Assembly (NCBI RefSeq): GCF_023101085.1
Contig: NZ_CP064703.1
Span: forward strand, 6,510,001-6,574,000
Direction: 5' to 3'
Length of the DNA: 64,000 nucleotides
Source: Bradyrhizobium sp. 170
GTDB taxonomy: Bacteria > Pseudomonadota > Alphaproteobacteria > Rhizobiales > Xanthobacteraceae
How positions within the stretch are numbered: position 1 is the stretch's first letter; each line of letters opens with the position of its first letter. This document shows, one piece after another, positions 16,148 to 25,068 of the stretch. The translations under genes and the position numbers were made by a program. The notes under the pieces were generated by a model. It did not search any database. It saw only the letters and a list, made by a program, of their open reading frames with translations, and was not told the origin of the DNA.

Positions 16148-18928
16148 ATGGCTATAGCCGTCAGACCTGATGGCATCGAATTTTCCAACCACCAGAATGG
16201 TGACCACGTGAAACGATATCGGCTGCATATTTTCGTGATGATTGCGTTGGCAATCGTCCTGGCAGGCGGTTGGCATAATTCGCTTCGCCACGCATTGGCC
16301 GACCTGCGGTTCGCCTGGCAGTCGCGCCAGGCCTCTGGCGATATTGTGGTGATCGCGATCGATGCTTCGTCAATCGACAGGATCGGCGTCTGGCCCTGGC
16401 CGCGCCTGCTCCACGCCGAGCTGATCCGGCAGCTTCAGAAGGCTGACGTCCAGGACATCGCGCTCGATGTCGACTTCTCCACGCCCTCCGACGCGGCGTC
16501 GGACCGGAACTTTGCCGAAGCCCTCCAGGGCGCCGGCGGATCGGTGGTGCTGCCCTCCTTCCAGCAGCCCCGCACCGACAGGACGACGCTTCACGTCAAT
16601 CGCCCGTTGCAGCAATTCGCCGAACATTCCTGGCCGGCGCTCGTCAACGTCGAGGTCGGACCCGACGGCCTCGTCCGCCGTTATCCGTTCGGCGAAAAGC
16701 TGGACGACAAGTTCGTACCCGCGATGGCTGCCGTGCTCGCCGGCCAATACGATGAGAAGCGCACGCCCTTTCTGATCGACTTCAGCATCCGAACGGCGGG
16801 AATCCCCAAAGTATCCTTTGCCGACGTGCTGCGCGGCGACCCGGCGACACTGCAAAAGCTGCAGGGCAAGAAGGTCGTCGGCGGCGGCACGGCGCTCGAA
16901 CTCGGTGACCGCTTCAGCGTCCCGAACGGCGCGATCGTGTCCGGCCCCGTGCTGCAGACACTGGCCGCGGAATCGCTGCTGCAGAACCGCGCGCTGCAAT
17001 GGACTTCGCACGTCGTCACGCTGACCGGCCTCGCCTTGCTCGCTTTGCTCATGCTGTTCTCATGGCGTCGCCTTTCCGCCGGCAAGCGCGTGGCGCTGCT
17101 CGCCGCAACTTCTGTCGCCCTCGAGACCGGTGCGCTTGCCCTGCAGGCAGCTTTCCCGCTCATTCTCGACACCTCACTGTTTCAGATCGCCATCATCGTC
17201 TACATCGCCGCCATCGCGCTCGACGAAATCGACATCCGCGATCTGCTCGGCAGGGTCGCCGAGAGCCGCTTTCAGCGCGTGGCGATGTCGCTCGGCGACG
17301 GCCTGATCTGCACCGATTCCAATTACCTGATCACGGTCTGGAATCCCGGCGCGACCGCGATCTTCGGCTACCAGCCCGAGGAGATGATCGGCCGGCCGTT
17401 CGACGAGATTTGCGCCCGCGATGCCGATACGCCAGCCTTTTCCGTCAGGGATGCAGCAGAACTCGCCGCCGGCACGGTGATCGAGTTCGACGCACGCCGC
17501 AGCGATGGCGAGGTGTTTCCGGTCGAAGCCAATTTCTCCGGCTGGCAGGGTACTGATGGACTTCAGTTCGGCGCGATCCTTCGCGACATCTCGGTGCGCA
17601 AGCGCGAAGCCGAGAGAATTCGATACCTGGCGGAACATGACACGCTGACCGGCCTCATCAACCGCAATACCCTTAACGCCAAGCTTGAAGCGAAAATTGC
17701 CAAAGCCGGGGCTGACGGCCGCAAGGTAGCGCTGCTGGTGATCAGCATCGACGGCTTCCAGCAGATCAACGACATGCTCGGTCATGCCATCGGCGATCTC
17801 GTGCTTCGCGCCATTTCAGAGCGGCTGACGGCGGCGATGCCGGCGGCCGGCCTGATCGCGCGCCTGAGTGGAGACGAATTCGCCATCGCGGCTCCGACGA
17901 ACGCCATCGGCCAAAACGTCAGCCGTTTTGCCGAGCAGATCGGTGCAGGCTTCGACGAGCCGCTGCTCGCCGGCACGCGCCATCTCCGCGTCAGGGTCAG
18001 CATCGGCGCCGCCGTTTTCCCCTCCGACGGGCGAACCGCAGCCGAACTCCTGAGCAACTCCCATCTGGCGCTGAGCCGCGCCAAGGCGACCAGCCGCGGC
18101 GGGCACGTGCTGTTCGAGGACTCGATCCGCCGCGAACTGGAAACCCGTCTGACGCTGGAAGCGGAGCTGGTGCTGGCAGCGGAGCGCAATGAATTCGAAC
18201 TTTTCTACCAGCCACAAATACATCTCGCCGACGGTCGCCTGGTTGGCGCCGAAGCCCTGATCCGCTGGCGTCATCCCGAGCGTGGCCTGGTTTCACCGGG
18301 GGAATTCATGCCGGTTGTCAACACCTCGCCGATCTCCGAACGGATCGCGGAGTGGGTTCTCGAAACCGCCTGCACCAAGGCGGCCGCCTGGGAGCGCGCG
18401 GGACAGAAGCTCCGGATCGGCGTCAACCTTTCGCCGTCGCAGTTGCAGTCGGGTGACCTCGCAAGCTCGGTCGCGCAGGCTCTTTCCCGCACCGGTTTGA
18501 GCCCAACCAGCCTCGAACTCGAGGTCATCGAAGACATCCTGCTCCACGACGAGCAGAGCGCGCTGAACACGTTCCTGAAGATTCAGGCGCTTGGCGTTCG
18601 CCTCGTGTTCGATGATTTCGGCACCGGCTTTGCGAGCTTGAGTTACCTGAAGAAATTCCCGCTCGACGGACTGAAGATCGATCGCTCCTTTGTGCTCGGA
18701 TTGCTGGCCAATCCCGATGACGCGGCGATCGTCAGTTCGACCATCGGGCTGAGCAAGCAACTGGGCCTGTCTGTCATCGCCGAAGGCATTGAGGACCGTG
18801 CCACGGCCGACTTCCTGGTCAGGATGGGTTGCGAGGAGGGACAGGGCTATTTCTTCGGACGGCCGATGCCGGCAAGCGAGTTCGAAGCCAAATTCCTCAA
18901 CTCCCCCGCCACAGCCGAGGTGGCGTAA
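16148..18928 (+). CDS. CHASE2-PAS-GGDEF-EAL c-di-GMP signalling protein
   Basis: Domain order: one N-terminal span (about 28-42), an extracytoplasmic CHASE2 sensor (ending near 300, with GVWPWPRLLHAELI), three spans (about 300-370), a PAS domain (DGLICTDSNYLI onward), GGDEF and EAL. The GGDEF signature is S574-GDEF, a first-Gly substitution that often but not always abolishes cyclase activity. The EAL part looks intact: E702-A-L, the later Glu in LELEVIEDILL, DDFGTGFASLSYL and the Lys in GLKIDRSF. It is most likely a sensory phosphodiesterase degrading c-di-GMP. Seventeen bases separate it from the FecR gene. Start uncertain: GTG at 16208 would also give a complete first span. Confidence 0.85.
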   Translation: MAIAVRPDGIEFSNHQNGDHVKRYRLHIFVMIALAIVLAGGWHNSLRHALADLRFAWQSRQASGDIVVIAIDASSIDRIGVWPWPRLLHAELIRQLQKADVQDIALDVDFSTPSDAASDRNFAEALQGAGGSVVLPSFQQPRTDRTTLHVNRPLQQFAEHSWPALVNVEVGPDGLVRRYPFGEKLDDKFVPAMAAVLAGQYDEKRTPFLIDFSIRTAGIPKVSFADVLRGDPATLQKLQGKKVVGGGTALELGDRFSVPNGAIVSGPVLQTLAAESLLQNRALQWTSHVVTLTGLALLALLMLFSWRRLSAGKRVALLAATSVALETGALALQAAFPLILDTSLFQIAIIVYIAAIALDEIDIRDLLGRVAESRFQRVAMSLGDGLICTDSNYLITVWNPGATAIFGYQPEEMIGRPFDEICARDADTPAFSVRDAAELAAGTVIEFDARRSDGEVFPVEANFSGWQGTDGLQFGAILRDISVRKREAERIRYLAEHDTLTGLINRNTLNAKLEAKIAKAGADGRKVALLVISIDGFQQINDMLGHAIGDLVLRAISERLTAAMPAAGLIARLSGDEFAIAAPTNAIGQNVSRFAEQIGAGFDEPLLAGTRHLRVRVSIGAAVFPSDGRTAAELLSNSHLALSRAKATSRGGHVLFEDSIRRELETRLTLEAELVLAAERNEFELFYQPQIHLADGRLVGAEALIRWRHPERGLVSPGEFMPVVNTSPISERIAEWVLETACTKAAAWERAGQKLRIGVNLSPSQLQSGDLASSVAQALSRTGLSPTSLELEVIEDILLHDEQSALNTFLKIQALGVRLVFDDFGTGFASLSYLKKFPLDGLKIDRSFVLGLLANPDDAAIVSSTIGLSKQLGLSVIAEGIEDRATADFLVRMGCEEGQGYFFGRPMPASEFEAKFLNSPATAEVA

Positions 18929-19031
18929 CAGCTGAGCGGCCTGATCAGGCTGAACGATCCGTTAACGCGACCGCTCAAATCCGAGCTTCGCGGCAACGCT
19001 ATTTTCCACCTCTTTCCACTAGCCTTGCCCT

Positions 19032-20300
19032 GTGAACGCGATGGTCAGGCGGCGCCCTCATGGTGTCGTCGGCCACATAAATCGCGAACGGGGATTCGGG
19101 GAAGTGGCTGACATTGCCGACACATCGACGGTTCGTCGTGCATCGAGCAAGGATGCGAACGTACGCGCGCCAGACGTCGGCGGGGCGCTGACGCCGCTCG
19201 CCGGCGTTTCCGCAGGCCCTTGGCACGCGCTGTCCGAACGCGCCGCCGAGCCGAACGGTTATTACCTGCCCGAATGGGAATTGGCGGTGAACGCTTCGGC
19301 ACGGGGCCGCGGCGACACCGACGCGCTCGGCGCTTGGCGCGATACATCCAGCTTGATCGGCCTGATGCCTGTGATCTCGATGTGGCGCGCCTACAAGGTC
19401 CCTCTGCCCGCCTTGGTCAGCGCCGATCCCTACGGCACGCTTTGCACGCCGCTGCTTGACCGCGACATGGCGGAGGAAGCCGTCACGGGCCTTCTGCAGC
19501 AGGCCCGGCGGGCCGGCGCGCACGCGCTGATCTTCCGCGCCACCTCGCTCGATGGTGCTGCCATGAAGGCCTTTGCCAACGTGCTGCATCGCGGCGGCAT
19601 GCAGCCCGTGGTGCTGCAATCGCATGTCCGCGCCTGCCTTGACGCTACCGGTGACGCCGACGAACTGCTGCGCGAGGCGCTGGGCGCGAAGAAACTGAAA
19701 GAACTGCGCCGCCAGCGCAATCGCCTCGCCGAACACGGTGCTATCAACTTCGATGTGGCGCGGACGCCTGCTGAAATGACCACCGCCGTCGAAACATTCC
19801 TGATGCTGGAGGCCAGCGGCTGGAAGGGCCAGCGCGGCACCGCGCTCAGCCAGGACGACGGCGACGCGGCCTTCGTCCGCCGCGCCGCTTCAGCGCTGGC
19901 CGAGACCGGCCAGTGCGAGATCGTGACCCTGCGGGCCGGCGAAACGCCGGTGGCCGCGGCAATCGTGCTGCGCCATCAGGATCGCGCCTTCTACTTCAAG
20001 CTCGGCGTCGACGAGCGCTTTGCAAAATTTTCGCCGGGCGTGCAGCTGACGCTGGAATTGACCCGGTATCTCTGCGCGGATCCGGCCATTCGCCTGGTTG
20101 ATTCCACCGCCGCCCCCGACCATCCCATGATCAACCCGATCTGGCGCGGGCGCCTTGCGATCGGCGACGTCCTGATCCCGCTGCGGCGGGGCGATCCGGT
20201 CGTATCGCTGATCCGCGCCGCGTTCGGCTTGCGCGGCGCGATCCGCGAGCCGGTACGCCGCATCGTTCATTTCGTCAGAGCACGGCAGGAGAAATCCTAG
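19032..20300 (+). CDS. FemAB/BioF2-like acetyltransferase (Acetyltransf_6 type)
   Basis: A 422-residue protein with the GNAT-superfamily Acetyltransf_6 pattern in its second half: KLKELRRQRNRLAEHG, then a helix with ETFLMLEASGWKGQRGTAL, GETPVAAAIVLRHQDRAFYF and FSPGVQLTLELTRYL. These proteins are suggested to transfer acyl or aminoacyl groups to polysaccharides or small molecules in the cytoplasm. Start is GTG at 19032, or ATG at 19041, neither with a strong ribosome-binding site. The TAG stop is immediately followed by the GTG of the cupin gene, so the two are translated as a pair. Substrate unknown. Confidence 0.75.
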   Translation: MNAMVRRRPHGVVGHINRERGFGEVADIADTSTVRRASSKDANVRAPDVGGALTPLAGVSAGPWHALSERAAEPNGYYLPEWELAVNASARGRGDTDALGAWRDTSSLIGLMPVISMWRAYKVPLPALVSADPYGTLCTPLLDRDMAEEAVTGLLQQARRAGAHALIFRATSLDGAAMKAFANVLHRGGMQPVVLQSHVRACLDATGDADELLREALGAKKLKELRRQRNRLAEHGAINFDVARTPAEMTTAVETFLMLEASGWKGQRGTALSQDDGDAAFVRRAASALAETGQCEIVTLRAGETPVAAAIVLRHQDRAFYFKLGVDERFAKFSPGVQLTLELTRYLCADPAIRLVDSTAAPDHPMINPIWRGRLAIGDVLIPLRRGDPVVSLIRAAFGLRGAIREPVRRIVHFVRARQEKS

Positions 20301-21245
20301 GTGAACACGCTCACAGCCATCGCCCCCGTCATTACGGCCGATCATGACGCGCTCCGGCGCGACTTCCCGCTCAAGCCGTTCGCGATCCATCACAAGCTCG
20401 CCGGCCATCCGCTGCTGACGCTGCCGCGTATCGCGCAGCTCGCCGCCGAATTGCCGCGTGACCTGATCGAGTACAATTCCGGCAAGGTCGCGATCAGCCA
20501 GGATCCGGACGCGATTCCCTCCGTTGACCTCGATCCGGTCGAAGTGGTGAAGAGCATCGAAACCGCCGGCGCCTGGATGGTGCTCAAGCGCGTGGAGAAC
20601 TCGCCGGAATATCGGACGTTGCTGGAGGACACCCTGCTGTCGGTCGCCCGCGCCCGCGGTTTCAATAGCCTGCTCGACGCCGGCTTCGAGCAAGTCGAGG
20701 GCTTCCTGTTCGTGTCCTCGCCGAACTCGACCACACCATTCCATCTCGACAGCGAGGACAATTTCTTCGTCCATATCCACGGCGAAAAATTCTTCACGAT
20801 CTTCGACAATACCGACCGCACGATCGTCTCCGACGACGAGATCGAGCGCTCGATGACCAAGCATCGCAACCTGAAATACGACGAGAGTTTTGCAGCCCGC
20901 GGCAAGGAATTCCATTTGTTCGCGGGCGACGGCTGCTACGTGCCGTATCAATGGCCGCACTGGGTCCGCACATCAGGCTCGTTCTCGATCTCGATGGCGA
21001 TCACCTGGAAGACGCGCGAAGTGCGGCGGCTGAACGATTTGCACTTCTTCAATTCGATGCTGCGCGGTATCGGCCTGCCGCAGCAGCCGCCCGGCAAGCA
21101 ACCGGGGCTCGATGCGCTCAAGCTCGCGTTCTATCGCACGGTAACGACCGCCATCAAGCCGCTGCGCGCCTCGATGGCGATGCGCCGCCTGCTGCGGCGG
21201 ATCGCGCTTGGGAAGCGGGCGAATTATTATCTGAAGGGCGCGTAG
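20301..21245 (+). CDS. JmjC/cupin-type Fe(II) 2-oxoglutarate oxygenase
   Basis: A 314-residue protein with a cupin (Cupin_8/JmjC-like) core. The metal facial triad is visible as H148-x-D150 in PFHLDSEDN and the distal H220 in YQWPHWVRT. HGEKFFTIFD supplies the strand with the usual Lys. Such enzymes hydroxylate proteins or small molecules using Fe(II) and 2-oxoglutarate. The C-terminal 70 residues are basic and helical. The GTG start directly follows the acetyltransferase stop, with AGGAGA inside the preceding gene. The pairing suggests two successive modifications of one molecule (inference). Confidence 0.75.
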   Translation: MNTLTAIAPVITADHDALRRDFPLKPFAIHHKLAGHPLLTLPRIAQLAAELPRDLIEYNSGKVAISQDPDAIPSVDLDPVEVVKSIETAGAWMVLKRVENSPEYRTLLEDTLLSVARARGFNSLLDAGFEQVEGFLFVSSPNSTTPFHLDSEDNFFVHIHGEKFFTIFDNTDRTIVSDDEIERSMTKHRNLKYDESFAARGKEFHLFAGDGCYVPYQWPHWVRTSGSFSISMAITWKTREVRRLNDLHFFNSMLRGIGLPQQPPGKQPGLDALKLAFYRTVTTAIKPLRASMAMRRLLRRIALGKRANYYLKGA

Positions 21246-21251
21246 CCGCAG

Positions 21252-21336
21252 CAGCGTAGCCCGGGTGGAGCGCAGCGTAACCCGGGGCCGGTGCACCTAG
21301 ATGCGATAACCCCGGATTTGCGCTCCGCTCCGGGCA
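21252..21336. repeat. palindromic intergenic repeat
   Basis: AGCGTAGCCCGGGTGGAGCG on the left and CCCCGGATTTGCGCTCCGCT on the right form an imperfect inverted repeat. It follows the cupin gene and precedes the regulatory region of the haloperoxidase-like gene. Confidence 0.55.
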
Positions 21337-21422
21337 ATCGAAATCCAGACAAGCCCATCGTCTCGGTTCGTCAGCGGCCCCCCGGTGACCCATCCACCTG
21401 ATCGGTCTGCACCACTCACGTA

Positions 21423-21436
21423 TTGATCTTCGTCAA
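21423..21436. promoter_or_regulatory. FixK/FNR-type box candidate
   Basis: TTGATCTTCGTCAA is TTGA-N6-TCAA, matching the FixK2/FNR half-site pattern on both arms. It lies 108 bases before the start codon of the haloperoxidase-like gene. A 14-base motif can occur by chance, so position is the main support. Confidence 0.4.
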
Positions 21437-21543
21437 TCTCCTCTCGCCTCCTCCCGATGGAATAATTTCGCGTCCAGGAGCGGACGCAAGAGAGTGGACG
21501 GCTCCGGCGCAACCCAGATTCGCCTGCGAGGGAGGAGATCTCC

Positions 21544-23337
21544 ATGGCTGACCACCACACCATTTCTACTGAGTCCAACCTGGTATCGCCGGCCCTGCCG
21601 ACGACCACCGCGGTCACTCGCCGCTCGCTGCTCGGCGGGGCCGGCATTGCGGTTGGCGCCGCCGTGCTTGCGTCTCCGCCGAGCATGCCGGGAATCGCCC
21701 CGGCCGCGGCACAGCCTGTGAGCGCGGACTCGCGACCGCTGGACGCGGCGTTCAAGCGCCGCGCCTTCGAAGTCCGAGAGCTCTGCGCGAGCAACAACGA
21801 GAAGATTCCCATCGCACCCCACCCGACGAATGGCGATGAGGCGCGCTACACCAACAAGATCGGTTCCGATTCACGGGGCCTGCCGCACGACAAACGCGGC
21901 GAAGTGGAACAAGCGGCATGGCAGGCGCTCTATACCGCTTGCCAGTCGGGCAATCCCGCTGATTTCGAGAAAATCCCGCTCGGCGGCATTCGCAAACTGG
22001 TCAATCCCATAGGCGCACAAGCCGTCAGTCTCAGCGGCATGAACCCTACTCAGATTGCGATACCGTCGGCACGGGCCCTTGCAGGTGCGGAGCGCGGCGG
22101 CGAGGCGGTCGAGGTATATTGGCAATCGCTGCTTCGTGACGTTCCGCTTACCGAGTTGCGCGACGATACCTCCAATCGCGACGTGGTTGCAGCAACCGCG
22201 GAACTCAACAAGCTTGCCGATTTCCGGGGGCCGAAGTCTGGTGGGCGGGTCACACCCGGTACGCTGTTCCGTGCCAATGCGCTTTATTTCGACCCAACTG
22301 ACCCGAAGGGCCGCTCCGTCACGCCTCCAGGCGTTTTGGACGGCCCGCTGATCTCGCAATTCCTGCTCCGGGACGTGCCCTATGCCGCACAGTGGATCAG
22401 TGCTCAAATTCGCACCACGTTGCCCGCCAACGAATTCCTGACCGAATACGAGGAGTGGCTGGCGATCCAGAACGGCGCCGCACCGAAACGCCGGCTGCAG
22501 TTCGACGCGACACCGCGATACATAACGACAGGAAGAGATCTCGCGGAGTATATCCACGCTGGTCCTGCGCTTGGGTGGGCGGCAGCACTGATCCTTGCAA
22601 CCCCAGGCGGTGGAGCGGATCAACGGTACTCCGGGATGTATCCACCGGCAGAGCCCGTGTCCTACCTATCGAACCCGTATCGGAAATCGAAAACCCAAAG
22701 CCCTGCGGGTGCCACCTTCGGGTTGCCCTATGTGCAGGCACTACTCGCCACGGGGATCAGTAACTCCGTCCGCGCGGCCTACTGGCAGAAGTATTTCGTG
22801 CACCGGGCTGTGCGACCGGAAGCCTACGGCGCTTTGGCGCACCATCGCCTCGCCAATGGCGTGAGCGACTACCCGTTGCATGATAACTTCCTGAAATCGG
22901 AAGCCCTCGATCGCAGTAAAGCCAAATACGGCAGCTATCTTTTGTCACAAACCTATCCGGAGGCCGCGCCCCTTCACTCCACCTATCCCGGCGGTGCCAC
23001 GAGCGTTGGTGCCGTCACGGCTACCATATTGAAGGCGTTTTTCGACGAGAGCCGCGTCATCGCCAACCCGGTGCAGCCCGATCCGGCTGACCCGACGAGG
23101 CTCGTGCCCTATAGCGGCCCGCCGCTCACGGTTGGTGGAGAGTTGAACAAGCTCGCGGTGAATTTCGGTTTCGGACGGAATTGGGCGGGCATCCACTGGC
23201 GTTCCGACGCTTCCGCCTCAATGGTGATCGGCGAGGAAGTGGCTATCGGCATGCTGCGGGACGAGCGCACTACCCTCCGCGAACCCTTCGACGGCTTCTC
23301 CTTCACGCGCTTCGACGGCAGCCGCGTGACAATCTGA
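21544..23337 (+). CDS. Tat-exported vanadium-haloperoxidase-like (PAP2 superfamily) protein
   Basis: A twin-arginine signal (TRRSLLGGAGIAVGAAVLA, ending near PAAAQP) leads a 597-residue protein of the vanadium chloro/bromoperoxidase class. Vanadate-binding residues can be placed at K416 and R424-P425 in KYFVHRAVRPEAYG and at R545 and H551 in GRNWAGIHWRSDA. The third motif, normally PSGH, reads P482-G-G-A485 in TYPGGATSVGA, so the general acid-base His is replaced by Ala; H478 four residues before is the nearest His. It may be an altered or inactive enzyme. AGGGAGGAGAT gives an excellent ribosome-binding site. Exported folded to the periplasm. Confidence 0.8.
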   Translation: MADHHTISTESNLVSPALPTTTAVTRRSLLGGAGIAVGAAVLASPPSMPGIAPAAAQPVSADSRPLDAAFKRRAFEVRELCASNNEKIPIAPHPTNGDEARYTNKIGSDSRGLPHDKRGEVEQAAWQALYTACQSGNPADFEKIPLGGIRKLVNPIGAQAVSLSGMNPTQIAIPSARALAGAERGGEAVEVYWQSLLRDVPLTELRDDTSNRDVVAATAELNKLADFRGPKSGGRVTPGTLFRANALYFDPTDPKGRSVTPPGVLDGPLISQFLLRDVPYAAQWISAQIRTTLPANEFLTEYEEWLAIQNGAAPKRRLQFDATPRYITTGRDLAEYIHAGPALGWAAALILATPGGGADQRYSGMYPPAEPVSYLSNPYRKSKTQSPAGATFGLPYVQALLATGISNSVRAAYWQKYFVHRAVRPEAYGALAHHRLANGVSDYPLHDNFLKSEALDRSKAKYGSYLLSQTYPEAAPLHSTYPGGATSVGAVTATILKAFFDESRVIANPVQPDPADPTRLVPYSGPPLTVGGELNKLAVNFGFGRNWAGIHWRSDASASMVIGEEVAIGMLRDERTTLREPFDGFSFTRFDGSRVTI

Positions 23338-23462
23338 CAGCAGCCGGCGACGTCCGTGCCGTGAGGCGTCGGCGGCACGGTGCCGCGCTGGCGGCGCGAC
23401 TTGAACAGGTGCAGTTGCCGCGGGGCTATCTGCACCGCTCCATCCGGGCTACGTGAACAAAC

Positions 23463-24101
23463 TCACTGCAACGGCGAGTGCGGCGCCGGCAGCATGATGG
23501 TCGAGTGCATTTCCTCGAGGAAGCCCGGACCCTTGCCGAGGAATTCCTGCCACGCAGGGTCCTTCATCGCGTTGCCGCGCGCTTCGGCACGCGCGTTCAG
23601 GCTCGGATAGGCCCAGATGTGGCAGGCCTCGTTCGGCTGCCCCGCTTCCGTCGTCCACAGGCCTACGATCTTTGAGTATTTCTCGCGCTCCGGCAGCACC
23701 GCGGTGAACGCATCGAGCCACTGCTTCAGGCCGCCGGCAGGCTTGCCCCGATAGTTGCGGAGTTCGTAGACATTGCCCGTCGACGCCGGCGCAACCGGCG
23801 GCCTCACCGCGTTCATCAGGCGGACGTCCTGACGCACCAGCAACGGACGGATCAGCGGCACATACTCGCCGGTCCAACGGGGGTTCTTGGCCAGTTCGGC
23901 CCGCATCCGCGCGCGCTCGTCGAAACTGTTGTAGCTCCACATGTGCAGGACCTGATTGAGCGGCCCGATCTCCGTCGACCAATAGCCTTCGAGCTTGCCG
24001 TAATCGTCCTTGCGGATCTCGCGTGATATCGTGCTCGCGGCCTTGATCATGTCGCCGAGCGTGCCCGGCTTTACGGTGTAGGTGCGCAGTTCATAGATCA
24101 T
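23463..24101 (-). CDS. NIPSNAP-family protein with two tandem domains
   Basis: MIYELRTYTVKPGTLGDM opens a first NIPSNAP ferredoxin-like domain (1-100). NVYELRNYRGKPAGGLKQWL begins a second (about 110-205), with VGLWTTEAGQPNEACHIWAY matching EGYWSTEIGPLNQVLHMWSY of the first. This internal duplication is typical of the family. Function is not settled in bacteria; relatives are dimeric alpha-beta barrels. The ATG at 24101 follows GGGGAG with a six-base gap, so the upstream frame is not used. Monocistronic, cytoplasmic. Confidence 0.85.
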   Translation of the reverse strand: MIYELRTYTVKPGTLGDMIKAASTISREIRKDDYGKLEGYWSTEIGPLNQVLHMWSYNSFDERARMRAELAKNPRWTGEYVPLIRPLLVRQDVRLMNAVRPPVAPASTGNVYELRNYRGKPAGGLKQWLDAFTAVLPEREKYSKIVGLWTTEAGQPNEACHIWAYPSLNARAEARGNAMKDPAWQEFLGKGPGFLEEMHSTIMLPAPHSPLQ

Positions 24102-24183
24102 GATGTCTCCCCAAATGTCGTTGTTGTTTATTGTTGGGGACGACACTCACTGTCAAACGCTACACTGCGCCCGCGGAGAGAAG

Positions 24184-24228
24184 CCCCTCACCCCGACCCT
24201 CTCCCCGCAAGAGCGGGGCGAGGGAGAA
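24184..24228. repeat. short inverted repeat
   Basis: CCCCTCACCCCGACCCTCTC is followed by CCCGCAAGAGCGGGGCGAGG; CTCTCCCCGC and GCGGGGCGAG pair around AAGA. It is the kind of small hairpin often found between genes in this genus and could act as a bidirectional terminator. Confidence 0.5.
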
Positions 24229-24240
24229 GAAAGCCGACCG

Positions 24241-24906
24241 CTACTCCGCCGCCTGCGCGCTGATTTCGCTGGAAACCTGACGGATGGCACGGGCGAGTTG
24301 GTCGGCCGGCTGGGCGCCGGAGACGGCGTATTTCTGTGCGAACACGAAGGTCGGCACGCCCGAGATACCCTTCTCGGAGGCTTCCTGCGCTTGCCCCGAG
24401 ATCAGCGTGACATCCTCGTCGGTTGCGAGGCGCTTGCGCACATCGTCGGCATCAAGGCCGACATCGGCCGCGGCCTGCACCAGCACGTTGACGTCGGTCA
24501 GATCGCCGCCATCGCGGAAATACAATTCCATCAGGCGCTGCTTCATCTCGGATGATTTACCCTGTGCTTCCGCCCAATGGATCAGGCGGTGGCAATCGAT
24601 GGTGTTGGGCTGGCGCTTCACCAGTTCGGGACGGTAGGTCAGCCCCTCCTCGCCTGCCGCCGCCACGACGCGGCCGGCGATGCCCTTGTAGGCTTCGACC
24701 GAACCGAATTTTGTGGTGAGATATTCGTCGCGGCTGATGCCCTCGCGCGGCACCCAGGAATTGAGGAAGAACGGCCGCCAGCGCACTTCGACGGGAACAT
24801 CAGGCACCAGCGCCAGCGCGTTCTCGATCCGGCGTTTGCCGATATAGCACCAGGGGCAGACCACGTCGGAGACGATGTCGATCTTGAGGGGTTTCAGGGT
24901 GCTCAT
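24241..24906 (-). CDS. FrnE-type DsbA-family oxidoreductase
   Basis: A thioredoxin-fold protein of 221 residues with a C-P-W-C active site in DVVCPWCYIGKRRIE near residues 17-20. A helical insertion (residues about 60-150) with the Asn/Asp-rich PNTIDCHRLIHWAEAQGK is typical of FrnE, and GISGVPTFVF carries the cis-Pro loop. There is no signal peptide, so it acts in the cytoplasm, as FrnE proteins do (disulphide isomerase, or 2-hydroxychromene-2-carboxylate isomerase-like). Start ATG is preceded by GGAGAT. Confidence 0.85.
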   Translation of the reverse strand: MSTLKPLKIDIVSDVVCPWCYIGKRRIENALALVPDVPVEVRWRPFFLNSWVPREGISRDEYLTTKFGSVEAYKGIAGRVVAAAGEEGLTYRPELVKRQPNTIDCHRLIHWAEAQGKSSEMKQRLMELYFRDGGDLTDVNVLVQAAADVGLDADDVRKRLATDEDVTLISGQAQEASEKGISGVPTFVFAQKYAVSGAQPADQLARAIRQVSSEISAQAAE

Positions 24907-25068
24907 CGGGATCTCCTCGCAGAATGATGCCCGGAAGGTAGTCCGATCCGACGAGGAGACAAGAGCGCGACCTGCATGTCTCGTATCACTTCACCTCCGC
25001 GGTTATTGTGGCAAACGGCCGGCCTTTCTAGAACTCCGCGTATCGATTTGAACCGCGGAGCCCTGCAT

